A DNA stretch of 64,000 nt from Bradyrhizobium sp. ISRA464 (lineage in GTDB: Bacteria > Pseudomonadota > Alphaproteobacteria > Rhizobiales > Xanthobacteraceae): the NCBI RefSeq assembly GCF_029910095.1, contig NZ_CP094526.1, positions 8,322,501 through 8,386,500 on the forward strand, written 5' to 3'. The position numbers were made by a program, and so were the translations under genes. Below the pieces are notes generated by a model. It had not been told where the DNA came from. It did no database searches and saw nothing but the letters and a program-made list of their open reading frames with translations. Shown here piece after piece: positions 45,478 through 52,577 of the stretch (within the stretch, counting starts at the first letter, position 1; every line of letters begins with the position of its first letter).

Positions 45478-45708
45478 ATGAATGGATCTGCCGATATTCG
45501 AGCCCCGGGTGCCGTAACGCTCGCGATCCAAGGGATGACTTGCAGCGGTTGCGCGCGGACAGTCGAGCGAGTGCTGCGACGGGTACCTGGCGTGGACAAC
45601 GCGACCGTCGACTTCGATCTCGGTCTCGCTGTCGTGAATGGAGCGGCCACCCCGGCGGCGCTGATCGCCGCAGTCGAGGGCGCAGGGTACGGCGCCTCAA
45701 AAGCCTGA
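45478..45708 (+). CDS. copZ: Copper chaperone CopZ (HMA domain)
   Basis: A 76-residue heavy-metal-associated domain protein starting at the ATG at 45478 with GGGAAG upstream. The copper motif GMTCSGCA (MxCxxC) lies in the first loop, and the ferredoxin-like fold follows (VERVLRRVPGVDNATVDFDL, AAVEGAGYGA). It carries Cu(I) in the cytoplasm to the CopA ATPase encoded next and may load CueR. It is the first gene after the CueR-type promoter. Confidence 0.93.
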   Translation: MNGSADIRAPGAVTLAIQGMTCSGCARTVERVLRRVPGVDNATVDFDLGLAVVNGAATPAALIAAVEGAGYGASKA

Positions 45709-45732
45709 ACGTCCTTAATGTGGGTGCAACAA

Positions 45733-48210
45733 ATGGAACGAACAAAGAGCACCGCCCAATCGGCGGCCGTTGAACGAAAACATGTCGTTCTGCCCATCGA
45801 AGGCATGAGCTGCGCGACCTGCGCCGGACGGGTCGAGAAGGCGATTTCAGCGTTGCCGGGAGTAACGGCAACCGTAAACCTCGCGAGCGAGCACGCAGAT
45901 GTCGAGTACGACGGCTCCCAGGTGAGCCCCGTCGCCCTCGCCGAAGCCGTGGTGGGCGCTGGCTACGAGGTGCGACGGGAAACCCGCAAGCTTGCGATTT
46001 CGGACATGAGCTGCGCCACCTGCGCCGGGCGTGTTGAAGCGGCCCTCAAGCAGGTGCCGGGTGTCACGCACTCGGAAGTGAACCTCGCGAGCGAGAAGGC
46101 AGCCGTCGAGGGCATTGCAGGCGTCTTGCGACCATCCGATCTGATTGCCGCAGTACGGAAGGCCGGCTACGGCGCCGAATTGCTGACCGGTGATCGCGAA
46201 CGCGATGAAGCGATCGTCGCGGCCGAAGACCGGCGGCTTCGGCGCGAGACATGGCGGATCATCGCCGCGGTCGTGCTGAGCGCGCCGTTACTGTTGCCGA
46301 TGTTCGGGATGATGCTGCCTGGATGGCTGCAGTTCGCGCTCGCCACCCCCGTCCAGTTCGGCGTCGGCTGGCGGTTTTACATAGGCGCATGGCGAGCCCT
46401 GCGGGCCCGCACTGGCAATATGGACCTCCTGGTGTCGCTCGGCACCTCGGCCGCATATTTCTACAGCGTTTACCTGATGCTCGCCGGTCCGCCGGGCGGT
46501 CACCTCTACTTTGAGGCGGCGGCCGTGGTCATCGCCTTGATCATGGTCGGTCGTTGGCTTGAGGTCCGCGCCAAGCGCTCGACCACCGCTGCTATCCGGG
46601 CGCTCATGTCGCTGCGCCCGGAGCGCGCGCGGATCGAGCGCGACGGCGGCGAGATCGAGGTGCCGGTCGCCGATGTTGCCGTCGGCGAGATCGTGGTGGT
46701 GCGGCCTGGAGAAAGAATTCCAGTCGACGCCACAGTACTGACCGGACGGAGCGAGGTCGATGAGAGCCTGCTGACAGGTGAAAGCCTGCCGGTGCCGAAG
46801 GCCGCCGGCGACAAGATCATCGGAGGGTCGATCAACGGCAGCGGTCTCCTCCGGGCTCAGGCGAGCGCGGTCGGCGAACAGTCGAGCCTGTCGCGGATCA
46901 TCGCCTTGGTGGAGCACGCCCAAACGAAGAAGCCGCCGGTGCAGCGCTTGGTCGATCGCGTTGCTGCGGTCTTCGTGCCGATCGTGCTGGCAATCGCCCT
47001 GGCGGCCTTTTTGGGCTGGTGGCTGATGGTCGGAGATATGACGGCGGGCGTCGTTGCCGCGGTTTCGGTGCTGGTCATCGCCTGCCCTTGCTCGCTCGGC
47101 CTCGCAACGCCAACTGCGCTGATGGTCGGCACGGGTGCTGCGGCGAAAGCAGGCATCCTGATCCGCGACGCCGAGGCGCTCGAGCGCACGCACCGGCTTG
47201 ATACGATCATCTTCGACAAGACCGGCATGATCACCGAAGGCAGGCCCGCGGTCACGGAAATTGTCTGCCACGGCGTCGATGAAGCGCAGCTGCTGGCGCT
47301 CTCAGGTGCTGCCCAGACCGGCAGTGAGCATCCGCTCGCCAGGGCCGTGCTGATGAAAGCAAAGGGACTGAGCTTCCCGAAGCTCGTGGATTTCCAGAGC
47401 CACACCGGCCTTGGGCTGACGGCCAACGTCGACGGGCGCAGGATCGTGATCGGCAACCGCCGGCTCATGGCTGAGCACGGCGTGAGCCTCGATCCGCTCG
47501 TTGCCGAGGCCGCTCGCCTAGAGGAGCGAGGCCGCACGGTCATGTGGGTCGCCGAGCTCACCACCTCAGCCGAATTGCTGGGCATCATTGCCGTAGCCGA
47601 TCCGGTGAAGCCGACGGCGAGCGACGCCGTGCGGCACCTGCACGATATCGGAATCGAGACCGTTTTGTTGACGGGCGACAACGAGCGGACCGCTGCGGCC
47701 GTCGCGGCTCAGGTCGGGATCGACCGCGTGCTCGCGGGCGTTCTTCCCGGCGAGAAGTCGAACGAGGTGCAGCGGCTGCAGAAGGAAGGCAGGCGAGTCG
47801 GCATGGTCGGGGACGGCGTCAACGACGCGCCGGCACTCGCCGCAGCTGATGTTGGTATCGCGATGGGTACCGGTGCTGACGTCGCGATGGAGACCGCGGG
47901 AATCACGCTGATGCGCGGCGATCCGCTGCTGGTCGGGAATGCAATCTCGGTGAGCCGAGCAACCTACAACAAGATTCGGCAGGGCCTGTTCTGGGCCTTC
48001 ATCTACAATGTGGTGGGCCTGCCGCTTGCCGCCTTCGGGCTGCTCAGTCCAGTGATCGCGGGCGCAGCGATGGCTCTGTCCTCGGTGAGCGTGGTGACGA
48101 ACGCGCTGCTATTGCGTCGCTGGCGGCCGGCTGGCGTCGGCAAGGCGTCGCGTGTTGTCAAGCCATCTGACCCGGCGCTCACCGCGGTAACCCAAGTTGG
48201 AGGACCGTAA
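45733..48210 (+). CDS. copA: Cu(I)-exporting P1B-type ATPase CopA
   Basis: About 825 residues. Two N-terminal HMA domains carry MSCATCAGR (about residue 24 and again about 95). Eight membrane helices follow, with the translocation motif CPCSLG in TM6 (CPCA in many relatives), the phosphorylation site DKTGMITEG (normally DKTGTLTxG), the P1B-specific SEHPLA, and TGDNERTA and GDGVNDAPAL. It exports Cu(I) from the cytoplasm. A P1B-1 CopA is the best assignment because of the two MxCxxC domains and CopZ/CueR neighbours; silver may also be carried. The start is either 45718 or 45733; 45733 has a weak GGGTG site. Confidence 0.94.
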   Translation: MERTKSTAQSAAVERKHVVLPIEGMSCATCAGRVEKAISALPGVTATVNLASEHADVEYDGSQVSPVALAEAVVGAGYEVRRETRKLAISDMSCATCAGRVEAALKQVPGVTHSEVNLASEKAAVEGIAGVLRPSDLIAAVRKAGYGAELLTGDRERDEAIVAAEDRRLRRETWRIIAAVVLSAPLLLPMFGMMLPGWLQFALATPVQFGVGWRFYIGAWRALRARTGNMDLLVSLGTSAAYFYSVYLMLAGPPGGHLYFEAAAVVIALIMVGRWLEVRAKRSTTAAIRALMSLRPERARIERDGGEIEVPVADVAVGEIVVVRPGERIPVDATVLTGRSEVDESLLTGESLPVPKAAGDKIIGGSINGSGLLRAQASAVGEQSSLSRIIALVEHAQTKKPPVQRLVDRVAAVFVPIVLAIALAAFLGWWLMVGDMTAGVVAAVSVLVIACPCSLGLATPTALMVGTGAAAKAGILIRDAEALERTHRLDTIIFDKTGMITEGRPAVTEIVCHGVDEAQLLALSGAAQTGSEHPLARAVLMKAKGLSFPKLVDFQSHTGLGLTANVDGRRIVIGNRRLMAEHGVSLDPLVAEAARLEERGRTVMWVAELTTSAELLGIIAVADPVKPTASDAVRHLHDIGIETVLLTGDNERTAAAVAAQVGIDRVLAGVLPGEKSNEVQRLQKEGRRVGMVGDGVNDAPALAAADVGIAMGTGADVAMETAGITLMRGDPLLVGNAISVSRATYNKIRQGLFWAFIYNVVGLPLAAFGLLSPVIAGAAMALSSVSVVTNALLLRRWRPAGVGKASRVVKPSDPALTAVTQVGGP

Positions 48211-48211
48211 G

Positions 48212-48703
48212 ATGGATGCGATGACGATCGGCCAGGCGGCGCAGCGCTCGGGCGTACCGCCGAAGACCATCCGCTACTACGAAAGTGTGGGGCTCGTCAG
48301 CCCGGCGGCGCGCGGAGAGAACAAGTATCGCGCCTACGGCGACAAGGAGGTCGAGATCCTCCGCTTCATCAATCGCGCAAGAGGCCTTGGTTTCTCGCTC
48401 CAGGAAGTGGAGGAACTCCTTGCACTCTACCGCGACCGCAGGCGGCCAAGTCCCGAGGTGAAACGCCTTACGCTGCGCCACATTGACGATCTCGATCGCA
48501 AGATCGCCGAGTTGCAAACGATCAAGAAGGCCCTTCTGCACCTCGCCGAAAAATGCCGGGGCGACGACAGGCCAGACTGCCCGATCCTGGATGATCTTCA
48601 GTCCGGCCGCGCGCTGTCAGCCGCGGCGTCGGCGCGAGGCCGCCGAATCCGACCTCGCGCGGCGGGAGCGTCGAACGCCAATCGAGCGAATCATTGGAGA
48701 TAA
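48212..48703 (+). CDS. cueR: Copper-responsive MerR-family regulator CueR
   Basis: About 163 residues from the ATG at 48212, which has GGAGG in the end of copA and starts 1 bp after its stop. The N-terminal winged HTH is TIGQAAQRSGVPPKTIRYYE, then GLVSPAARGENKYRAY. After the dimerisation helix comes the metal loop CRGDDRPDCPILDDL with two Cys eight residues apart, the CueR signature for Cu(I)/Ag(I). A Ala/Arg-rich tail of about 35 residues is extra compared with the family. It lies at the 3' end of the operon it controls through the dyad at 45417-45437. Confidence 0.92.
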   Translation: MDAMTIGQAAQRSGVPPKTIRYYESVGLVSPAARGENKYRAYGDKEVEILRFINRARGLGFSLQEVEELLALYRDRRRPSPEVKRLTLRHIDDLDRKIAELQTIKKALLHLAEKCRGDDRPDCPILDDLQSGRALSAAASARGRRIRPRAAGASNANRANHWR

Positions 48704-48705
48704 AG

Positions 48706-49263
48706 ATGCCGGTCATGCACCGTAGGTCATTGCTCAAGGGAGTGCTCGCCGCCGCTGGAACTGTCATCAGCTTCCTGCTCGCCCGGTTCGGCCGCGCCCA
48801 GACCATGATGCCCGGCATGGGCGGAATGATGGAAGACCATATGGGCGGCATGATGAGAGGCGGCATGGGCGACATGATGGGCCCGATGCGGACCGGCATG
48901 CAGCTCTTTCGCCGCCACGCCGCAATCCACCGCAAAGTGACGGCTCTCTCGGACGGTGTCCGGACCGTCACCGAATCGGACGATCCGGAAGTGGCTGCGC
49001 TCATTCAGAAGCATGTCGCCGACATGTACACGCGGATCGATCAGGATCGGCCGTTTGCATATCCGATGAGCCGAACAGTGCCGGTGCTGTTTCAGAACAC
49101 CGGTCGGTATAGCCGGCAATTGGAGGTGACACCAAAGGGCGTCGCAATAACCGAGACGGCGTCAGATCCCGACATGATCGAGCTTATCAAGGCGCACGCG
49201 CGCGAGATTACCGGCTTTGTCGATGAGGGCATGCCGGCGATCATGCGGAACATGATGCAGTAG
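48706..49263 (+). CDS. Secreted Met/Gly-rich protein of the copper operon
   Basis: A 185-residue protein starting at the ATG at 48706 (TTGGAG upstream), 2 bp after the cueR stop, so part of the copper operon. The N-terminus has a twin-arginine motif (HRRSLLKGVLAAAGTVISF), implying export by Tat. A Met/Gly/His-rich segment follows (MMPGMGGMMEDHMGGMM, residues about 38-54, then another GGMGDMMGPM). Such Met clusters bind Cu(I). The C-terminal domain (about 75-185) is helical with RYSRQLEVTPKGVAITET. It is probably a periplasmic copper-binding or buffering protein, but the domain is not one I can name. Confidence 0.8.
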   Translation: MPVMHRRSLLKGVLAAAGTVISFLLARFGRAQTMMPGMGGMMEDHMGGMMRGGMGDMMGPMRTGMQLFRRHAAIHRKVTALSDGVRTVTESDDPEVAALIQKHVADMYTRIDQDRPFAYPMSRTVPVLFQNTGRYSRQLEVTPKGVAITETASDPDMIELIKAHAREITGFVDEGMPAIMRNMMQ

Positions 49264-49350
49264 AGGTGGCTCCTGGCGCGGCGTCCTGGGGTTTCGTTGA
49301 TAAGGCAACTCCGGCGCAGGACTTTTCAGATCGGGGCAACAAGAGCATCA

Positions 49351-49581
49351 CTATTGGCGGATCTTGCGCATTTGGAACGAGACCGCTCCATAGGTGCAAA
49401 CAGCATACGGGACGAAGTAAGTCAGAATGATCTTGATCCAATTGATTGGCGTTGCGCCAAAGAGTGCGTCGCCTTGATTGATGACGTTCAGCACCGTCCC
49501 AACAACAAGAGCAACTAGAAATGAACGGCGAGGCACGCCATCGGAGAACGCACAACGACAAGCGAGCCTCAACATCGACAT
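49351..49581 (-). CDS. nrtS: NrtS-type small nitrate/nitrite transporter
   Basis: A 76-residue membrane protein starting at the ATG at 49581 with GGGAGATAA upstream. The two-helix core is VALVVGTVLNVINQGDALF, then INWIKIILTYFVPYAVCTYGAV; the NQGD and NWIKxxLTYxVPY signatures identify the NrtS family, whose cyanobacterial founding members transport nitrate as pairs. Here only one subunit gene is seen. No nitrate or nitrite reductase genes are nearby. Confidence 0.8.
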   Translation of the reverse strand: MSMLRLACRCAFSDGVPRRSFLVALVVGTVLNVINQGDALFGATPINWIKIILTYFVPYAVCTYGAVSFQMRKIRQ

Positions 49582-49598
49582 TTATCTCCCACTTGCCT

Positions 49599-50297
49599 TT
49601 ACATTTGTCGGATCGCTCCGACGATTCTCGGCAGTTCGGCTAGCGTTTCGATTTCGTGGTCGGGGTTTCCGGGCAGACGCTCTTTGCGTTGTCGGTAGCG
49701 ATTGCACCAGACGACCTTCATCCCGAAGGACGATGCGGCGTAGGCATCCCAGGCGTTGGAAGACTGAAAAGAGATTTGCGAGGCTGGAATGCCCAGTTGA
49801 TCAACCGCGAGCTGATAGACTCGAGGATCCGGCTTGTAGACGCCAACTTCCTCGACCGACAGTACCGCATCAAGCAAGCTGTCGATCCGCGCATTCTTTA
49901 CGGCCGAATCGAGCATTGCGGGCGTTCCGTTCGACAGGATCGCGGTTTTTGAACCAGCAGCCTTCAGCTGCTCGAGAACGCTTTGCACTTCCGGGAACGT
50001 GTCGAGCGTCAAATAGAGCTCCATCAAACGATCGCGGAGCCCCTTTCGATCCAGCATCAGGGTCTCCAACGAAAAGTCCAAAGCATCGCCCGTGACCTGC
50101 CAGAAATCAGCGTGACATCCTTGCGCGGCGCGAAGCCAGGTGTATTGAAGCTGCTTTTCGCGCCAAAGGGTGGTCAACTTGTCGAAGCTATCGCCAAGTA
50201 CGTCGCGGCAGCGGCGCGCGGCGGACGCAAAGTCGAATAGCGTTCCGTAAGCATCGAAGACACAGGCCCGCACGGCGCCTGACAAGTTCGTGCTCAT
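49599..50297 (-). CDS. Haloacid dehalogenase type II ((S)-2-haloacid dehalogenase)
   Basis: A 232-residue HAD hydrolase. Catalytic Asp is in CVFDAYGTLFD (residues about 12-22); motif II is ILSNGTP (Ser-Asn), the Lys is in GVYKPDPRVYQL, and motif III is FQSSNAWDAYAAS. The SSNAWD sequence is the mark of L-2-haloacid dehalogenases, which hydrolyse 2-haloalkanoates to 2-hydroxyacids without metal. Length is normal. It follows nrtS closely on the same strand (17 bp). Confidence 0.93.
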   Translation of the reverse strand: MSTNLSGAVRACVFDAYGTLFDFASAARRCRDVLGDSFDKLTTLWREKQLQYTWLRAAQGCHADFWQVTGDALDFSLETLMLDRKGLRDRLMELYLTLDTFPEVQSVLEQLKAAGSKTAILSNGTPAMLDSAVKNARIDSLLDAVLSVEEVGVYKPDPRVYQLAVDQLGIPASQISFQSSNAWDAYAASSFGMKVVWCNRYRQRKERLPGNPDHEIETLAELPRIVGAIRQM

Positions 50298-50682
50298 AGC
50301 CTTACCTCCGTCGATCTCCAGACGGTCGAGCTTTTGGCGCAGCGCGGCATTGTTGAACCCAGCTGCCGCTCAGGTCCTATCCCACCCCGGAACCGCAAGT
50401 CGCGCTTTAGACCCGTTCGTTCTTGGCCCGCCGAATGTTACGTCGGTATCGACCGATCTTATGGGTAAGCCGAATCTTATGGGTAAGCCGAAGTCGGCGC
50501 TAGGCGTTGGCGGGGTGGCTGCTATCGCACCGCGAGATTCCCCCTGACGGCGACCTCCTCGGGTAACCTTCCCGCGTCAGGAGCGAACTTATAAGAGCGA
50601 AGTCCCCGCCAATGCGCTGGGCTCCACGGGGTCGGCACCAAAATGGAAAGTGCTCGGTTCGAGGCAATGGAGCGGAAACGAC
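50298..50682. other. Intergenic region with an 18-bp tandem duplication
   Basis: Divergent region between the dehalogenase and the plus-strand gene at 50683. Apart from the tandem duplication at 50456-50491 no gene or clear operator is seen. Confidence 0.4.
50456..50491. repeat. Tandem direct repeat, 2 x 18 bp
   Basis: ATCTTATGGGTAAGCCGA occurs twice back to back (50456-50473 and 50474-50491) without a mismatch. The phrase reads as six codons per unit in one frame, but no gene surrounds it. Confidence 0.85.
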
Positions 50683-51027
50683 ATGCGTACAACATCTCCG
50701 CGCTCTGTCCGCATCACCCATCGATCGAGCGGCGAGGTCATTGCCGAAGGGCCGCTCGGTCTTTGGGGCATCACGCCGTTTGAAGGAAATCTCTACATCA
50801 GGCGCAAATACCTGAGGACGAGCCACCTGCGACCAAACTGGGTGCCGGGACTTTGCATCTATAAATTTCTGTACGTTTGGCTTGATCTGCGGCTCCCCAA
50901 CGGAGCGCGTGAGCCGTTTGTCGGATGGATGTACTGGCTGCCGAATCCGCTGCTGCCGTTCATCGCGTTCCGGCCCGCCGTTCCTCGCATATCGCCGGCG
51001 CTTCAGGTCGAAGAGATTTTGGGATGA
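50683..51027 (+). CDS. Hypothetical protein
   Basis: A 114-residue protein starting at the ATG at 50683 (GGAG 10 nt upstream). It opens with VRITHRSSGEVIAEGPLGLWGI, interrupted after Ile, and continues with GNLYIRRKYLRTSHLRPNW and a Trp/Pro/Phe-rich part (VWLDLRLPNGAREPFVGW, WLPNPLLPFIAFR). The composition is that of a compact beta protein. I do not recognise the family. It stands alone, 175 bp before the thioredoxin gene. Confidence 0.6.
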   Translation: MRTTSPRSVRITHRSSGEVIAEGPLGLWGITPFEGNLYIRRKYLRTSHLRPNWVPGLCIYKFLYVWLDLRLPNGAREPFVGWMYWLPNPLLPFIAFRPAVPRISPALQVEEILG

Positions 51028-51202
51028 AGTGAGCAGATTCGAGGTTCTTTCCAGTGGTGACCAGGCGATCCGGCCCTGCTCCGGTCTATCCCAATGCAAA
51101 TGTCCCGTCGCGGTACGATGGCAGAGTCTTTAAGGCCTCAAGGTAACATTTTCGGTACTCCGAGCGAACTGTCCGTAGGGTATCCGACGGAGATCGACAG
51201 AT

Positions 51203-51583
51203 ATGCTTTCAAAACACTCTACAGCTTTGCTGGTCGCGGCGACGCTTCTTACCTCGTCGGTCGTCGCTTGGGCAGAACAGCCGTTCGACGCCAAAGCATT
51301 TCAATCCGCACAGGCTGGGGAAAAGGCCATCCTTGTGGACGTCACCGCGTCCTGGTGTCCGACCTGCAAGCAGCAGCGGCCGATCGTCGAGCAGATCGAG
51401 AAAGAAAAGCCGGATCTGGTTGTCTACGAAGTCGATTTCGATACAGCAAAGGACATCTTGAAGCAGTTCCGTGTCCAGCACCAGAGCACGCTGATCGTCT
51501 TCCACGGCGCGAAGGAGGTTGCGCGCTCAACCGGCGAAACCGATCCCGCGATCATTCGCGCAATGATCGCCAAGGCATTCTGA
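51203..51583 (+). CDS. Secreted thioredoxin-family protein
   Basis: A 126-residue protein with a signal peptide (MLSKHSTALLVAATLLTSSVVAWA-EQ) and a thioredoxin fold with active site ASWCPTCKQQ (CxxC, about residues 51-54). It lacks the cis-Pro Val/Thr-Pro motif: the position reads VQHQSTLIVF. It probably acts as a periplasmic reductant. The next gene, 2 bp on, encodes a CcdA-type membrane electron carrier (frameshifted), which would supply electrons to it. Confidence 0.88.
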   Translation: MLSKHSTALLVAATLLTSSVVAWAEQPFDAKAFQSAQAGEKAILVDVTASWCPTCKQQRPIVEQIEKEKPDLVVYEVDFDTAKDILKQFRVQHQSTLIVFHGAKEVARSTGETDPAIIRAMIAKAF

Positions 51584-51585
51584 CG

Positions 51586-52306
51586 GTGTTCGGTATCAGT
51601 AACGTGGTACTCGGCTACACTGCCGGCGCGTTATCGACGTTGTCGCCCTGCGTGCTGCCTATTCTGCCCATCGTCCTTTTCGGGGTGATCGAGCGCATGG
51701 GGACCGCTAGCGCTGGCCGCGGGACTTTCGACCTCTTTCGCAGCCGTCGGAATTGTCATCGCATCGATCGGCTTCAGCGTCGGAGTCGATGAATCGACGC
51801 TGCGCCTCGTCGTTGCGGCTCTGTTGGCGGGCGTCGGAATCGTGCTTCTCGTTCCTGCGCTTCAGGGCAGGCTGGCAACCATCGCTACGCCAGTCGCGAC
51901 AAGGGGCCAGGTACTGCTTGACCGACTTCACCCGTCGGGGATCGGAGGCCAGTTCGTCCTTGGCGCTCTGCTCGGAGTGATCTGGTCTCCTTGTTCAGGT
52001 CCGACGCTTGGGGCGGCGGTCGGATTGGCAGCTCAGGGCAATAGCGTCACGAACGCCGCGGCCACCATGATCAGCTTCGGTCTCGGCGCCGCAACGCCGA
52101 TCCTGGCTCTCGCTTACGGCTCAAGGCAAGCCATCTTCGCGCGCCGCGATTGGCTGGCGCGCGTGTCGCACATCGGAAAGCCTCTGATGGGCGCGGCCTT
52201 CGTTGGCATCGGCGCCTTTGTCCTTACCGGCCTCGACAAGATCGTCGAGACCGCCCTGACGCGCGCCATGCCAGACTGGCTGGTCACCGTGACGACGCGG
52301 TTATGA
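51586..52306 (+). pseudogene. CcdA/DsbD-type transmembrane thiol-disulfide carrier with a frameshift
   Basis: The first part, from a GTG at 51586, reads VFGISNVVLGYTAGALSTLS and PCVLPILPIVLFGVIE, with the conserved Ser-Pro-Cys. At about 51695-51698 the frame moves by +1: the matching continuation (WGPLALAAGLSTSFAAVGIV, then GVGIVLLVPALQGRL and IWSPCSGPTLGAAVGL with the second active Cys) is in another frame and runs to 52306. Restoring one or two bases would give a normal six-helix CcdA of about 240 residues. It follows the secreted thioredoxin by 2 bp. Either the gene is dead or this is a sequence error. Confidence 0.8.
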
Positions 52307-52331
52307 GGCCGCCGCGAATCTTTTTCGCCCC

Positions 52332-52362
52332 TTGACTCAGTACTACGGTACGGACCCCATTC
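52332..52362 (+). promoter_or_regulatory. mer-like MerR-family promoter/operator
   Basis: TTGACT at 52332-52337 is a -35 box followed by CAGTACTACGGTACGGA (52338-52354). It closely resembles the mer operator of Tn21/Tn501 (TTGACTCCGTAC...GTACGGA). With the 19-bp spacer of MerR promoters the -10 would be CCATTC at 52357-52362, which is poor. It lies 20 bp before a truncated merR-like gene. Confidence 0.65.
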
Positions 52363-52381
52363 TCCGTATCGAGGTGAGACC

Positions 52382-52552
52382 ATGCGAGATCTAACGATCG
52401 CAAAAGCCGCACGGGAGGCTGACCTCGGCTTCCTTCCGATTGCCCGCATCCGGTTCGATAAACGCGCGTGCCTCCGCCATCCTGCGTCTATGAGCGATTG
52501 CCGCAGATCGTCGGCTTCTTCTTCGGTCGGCTTTTCGGCGCCTGCGCCGTAA
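52382..52552 (+). pseudogene. Truncated MerR-family regulator gene
   Basis: The ATG at 52382 opens MRDLTIAKAAREADLGF, the standard start of a MerR helix-turn-helix (normally ...AREADVxVETIRFYER). After about 16 residues similarity stops and the frame continues with unrelated Ser/Arg-rich residues to a TAA at 52550-52552. The gene has lost everything beyond its first helix, probably by deletion. An IS1182-type element lies 25 bp further on, though its end is intact and it did not cause the join itself. Confidence 0.6.
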
Positions 52553-52577
52553 TCCATGTGTGACTAGTCCGCACTAG

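Noticed and set aside
50683-51027. Assignment of this small protein to DUF427
   Set aside because: The Trp/Pro-rich pattern differs from DUF427 as I know it; left unassigned.
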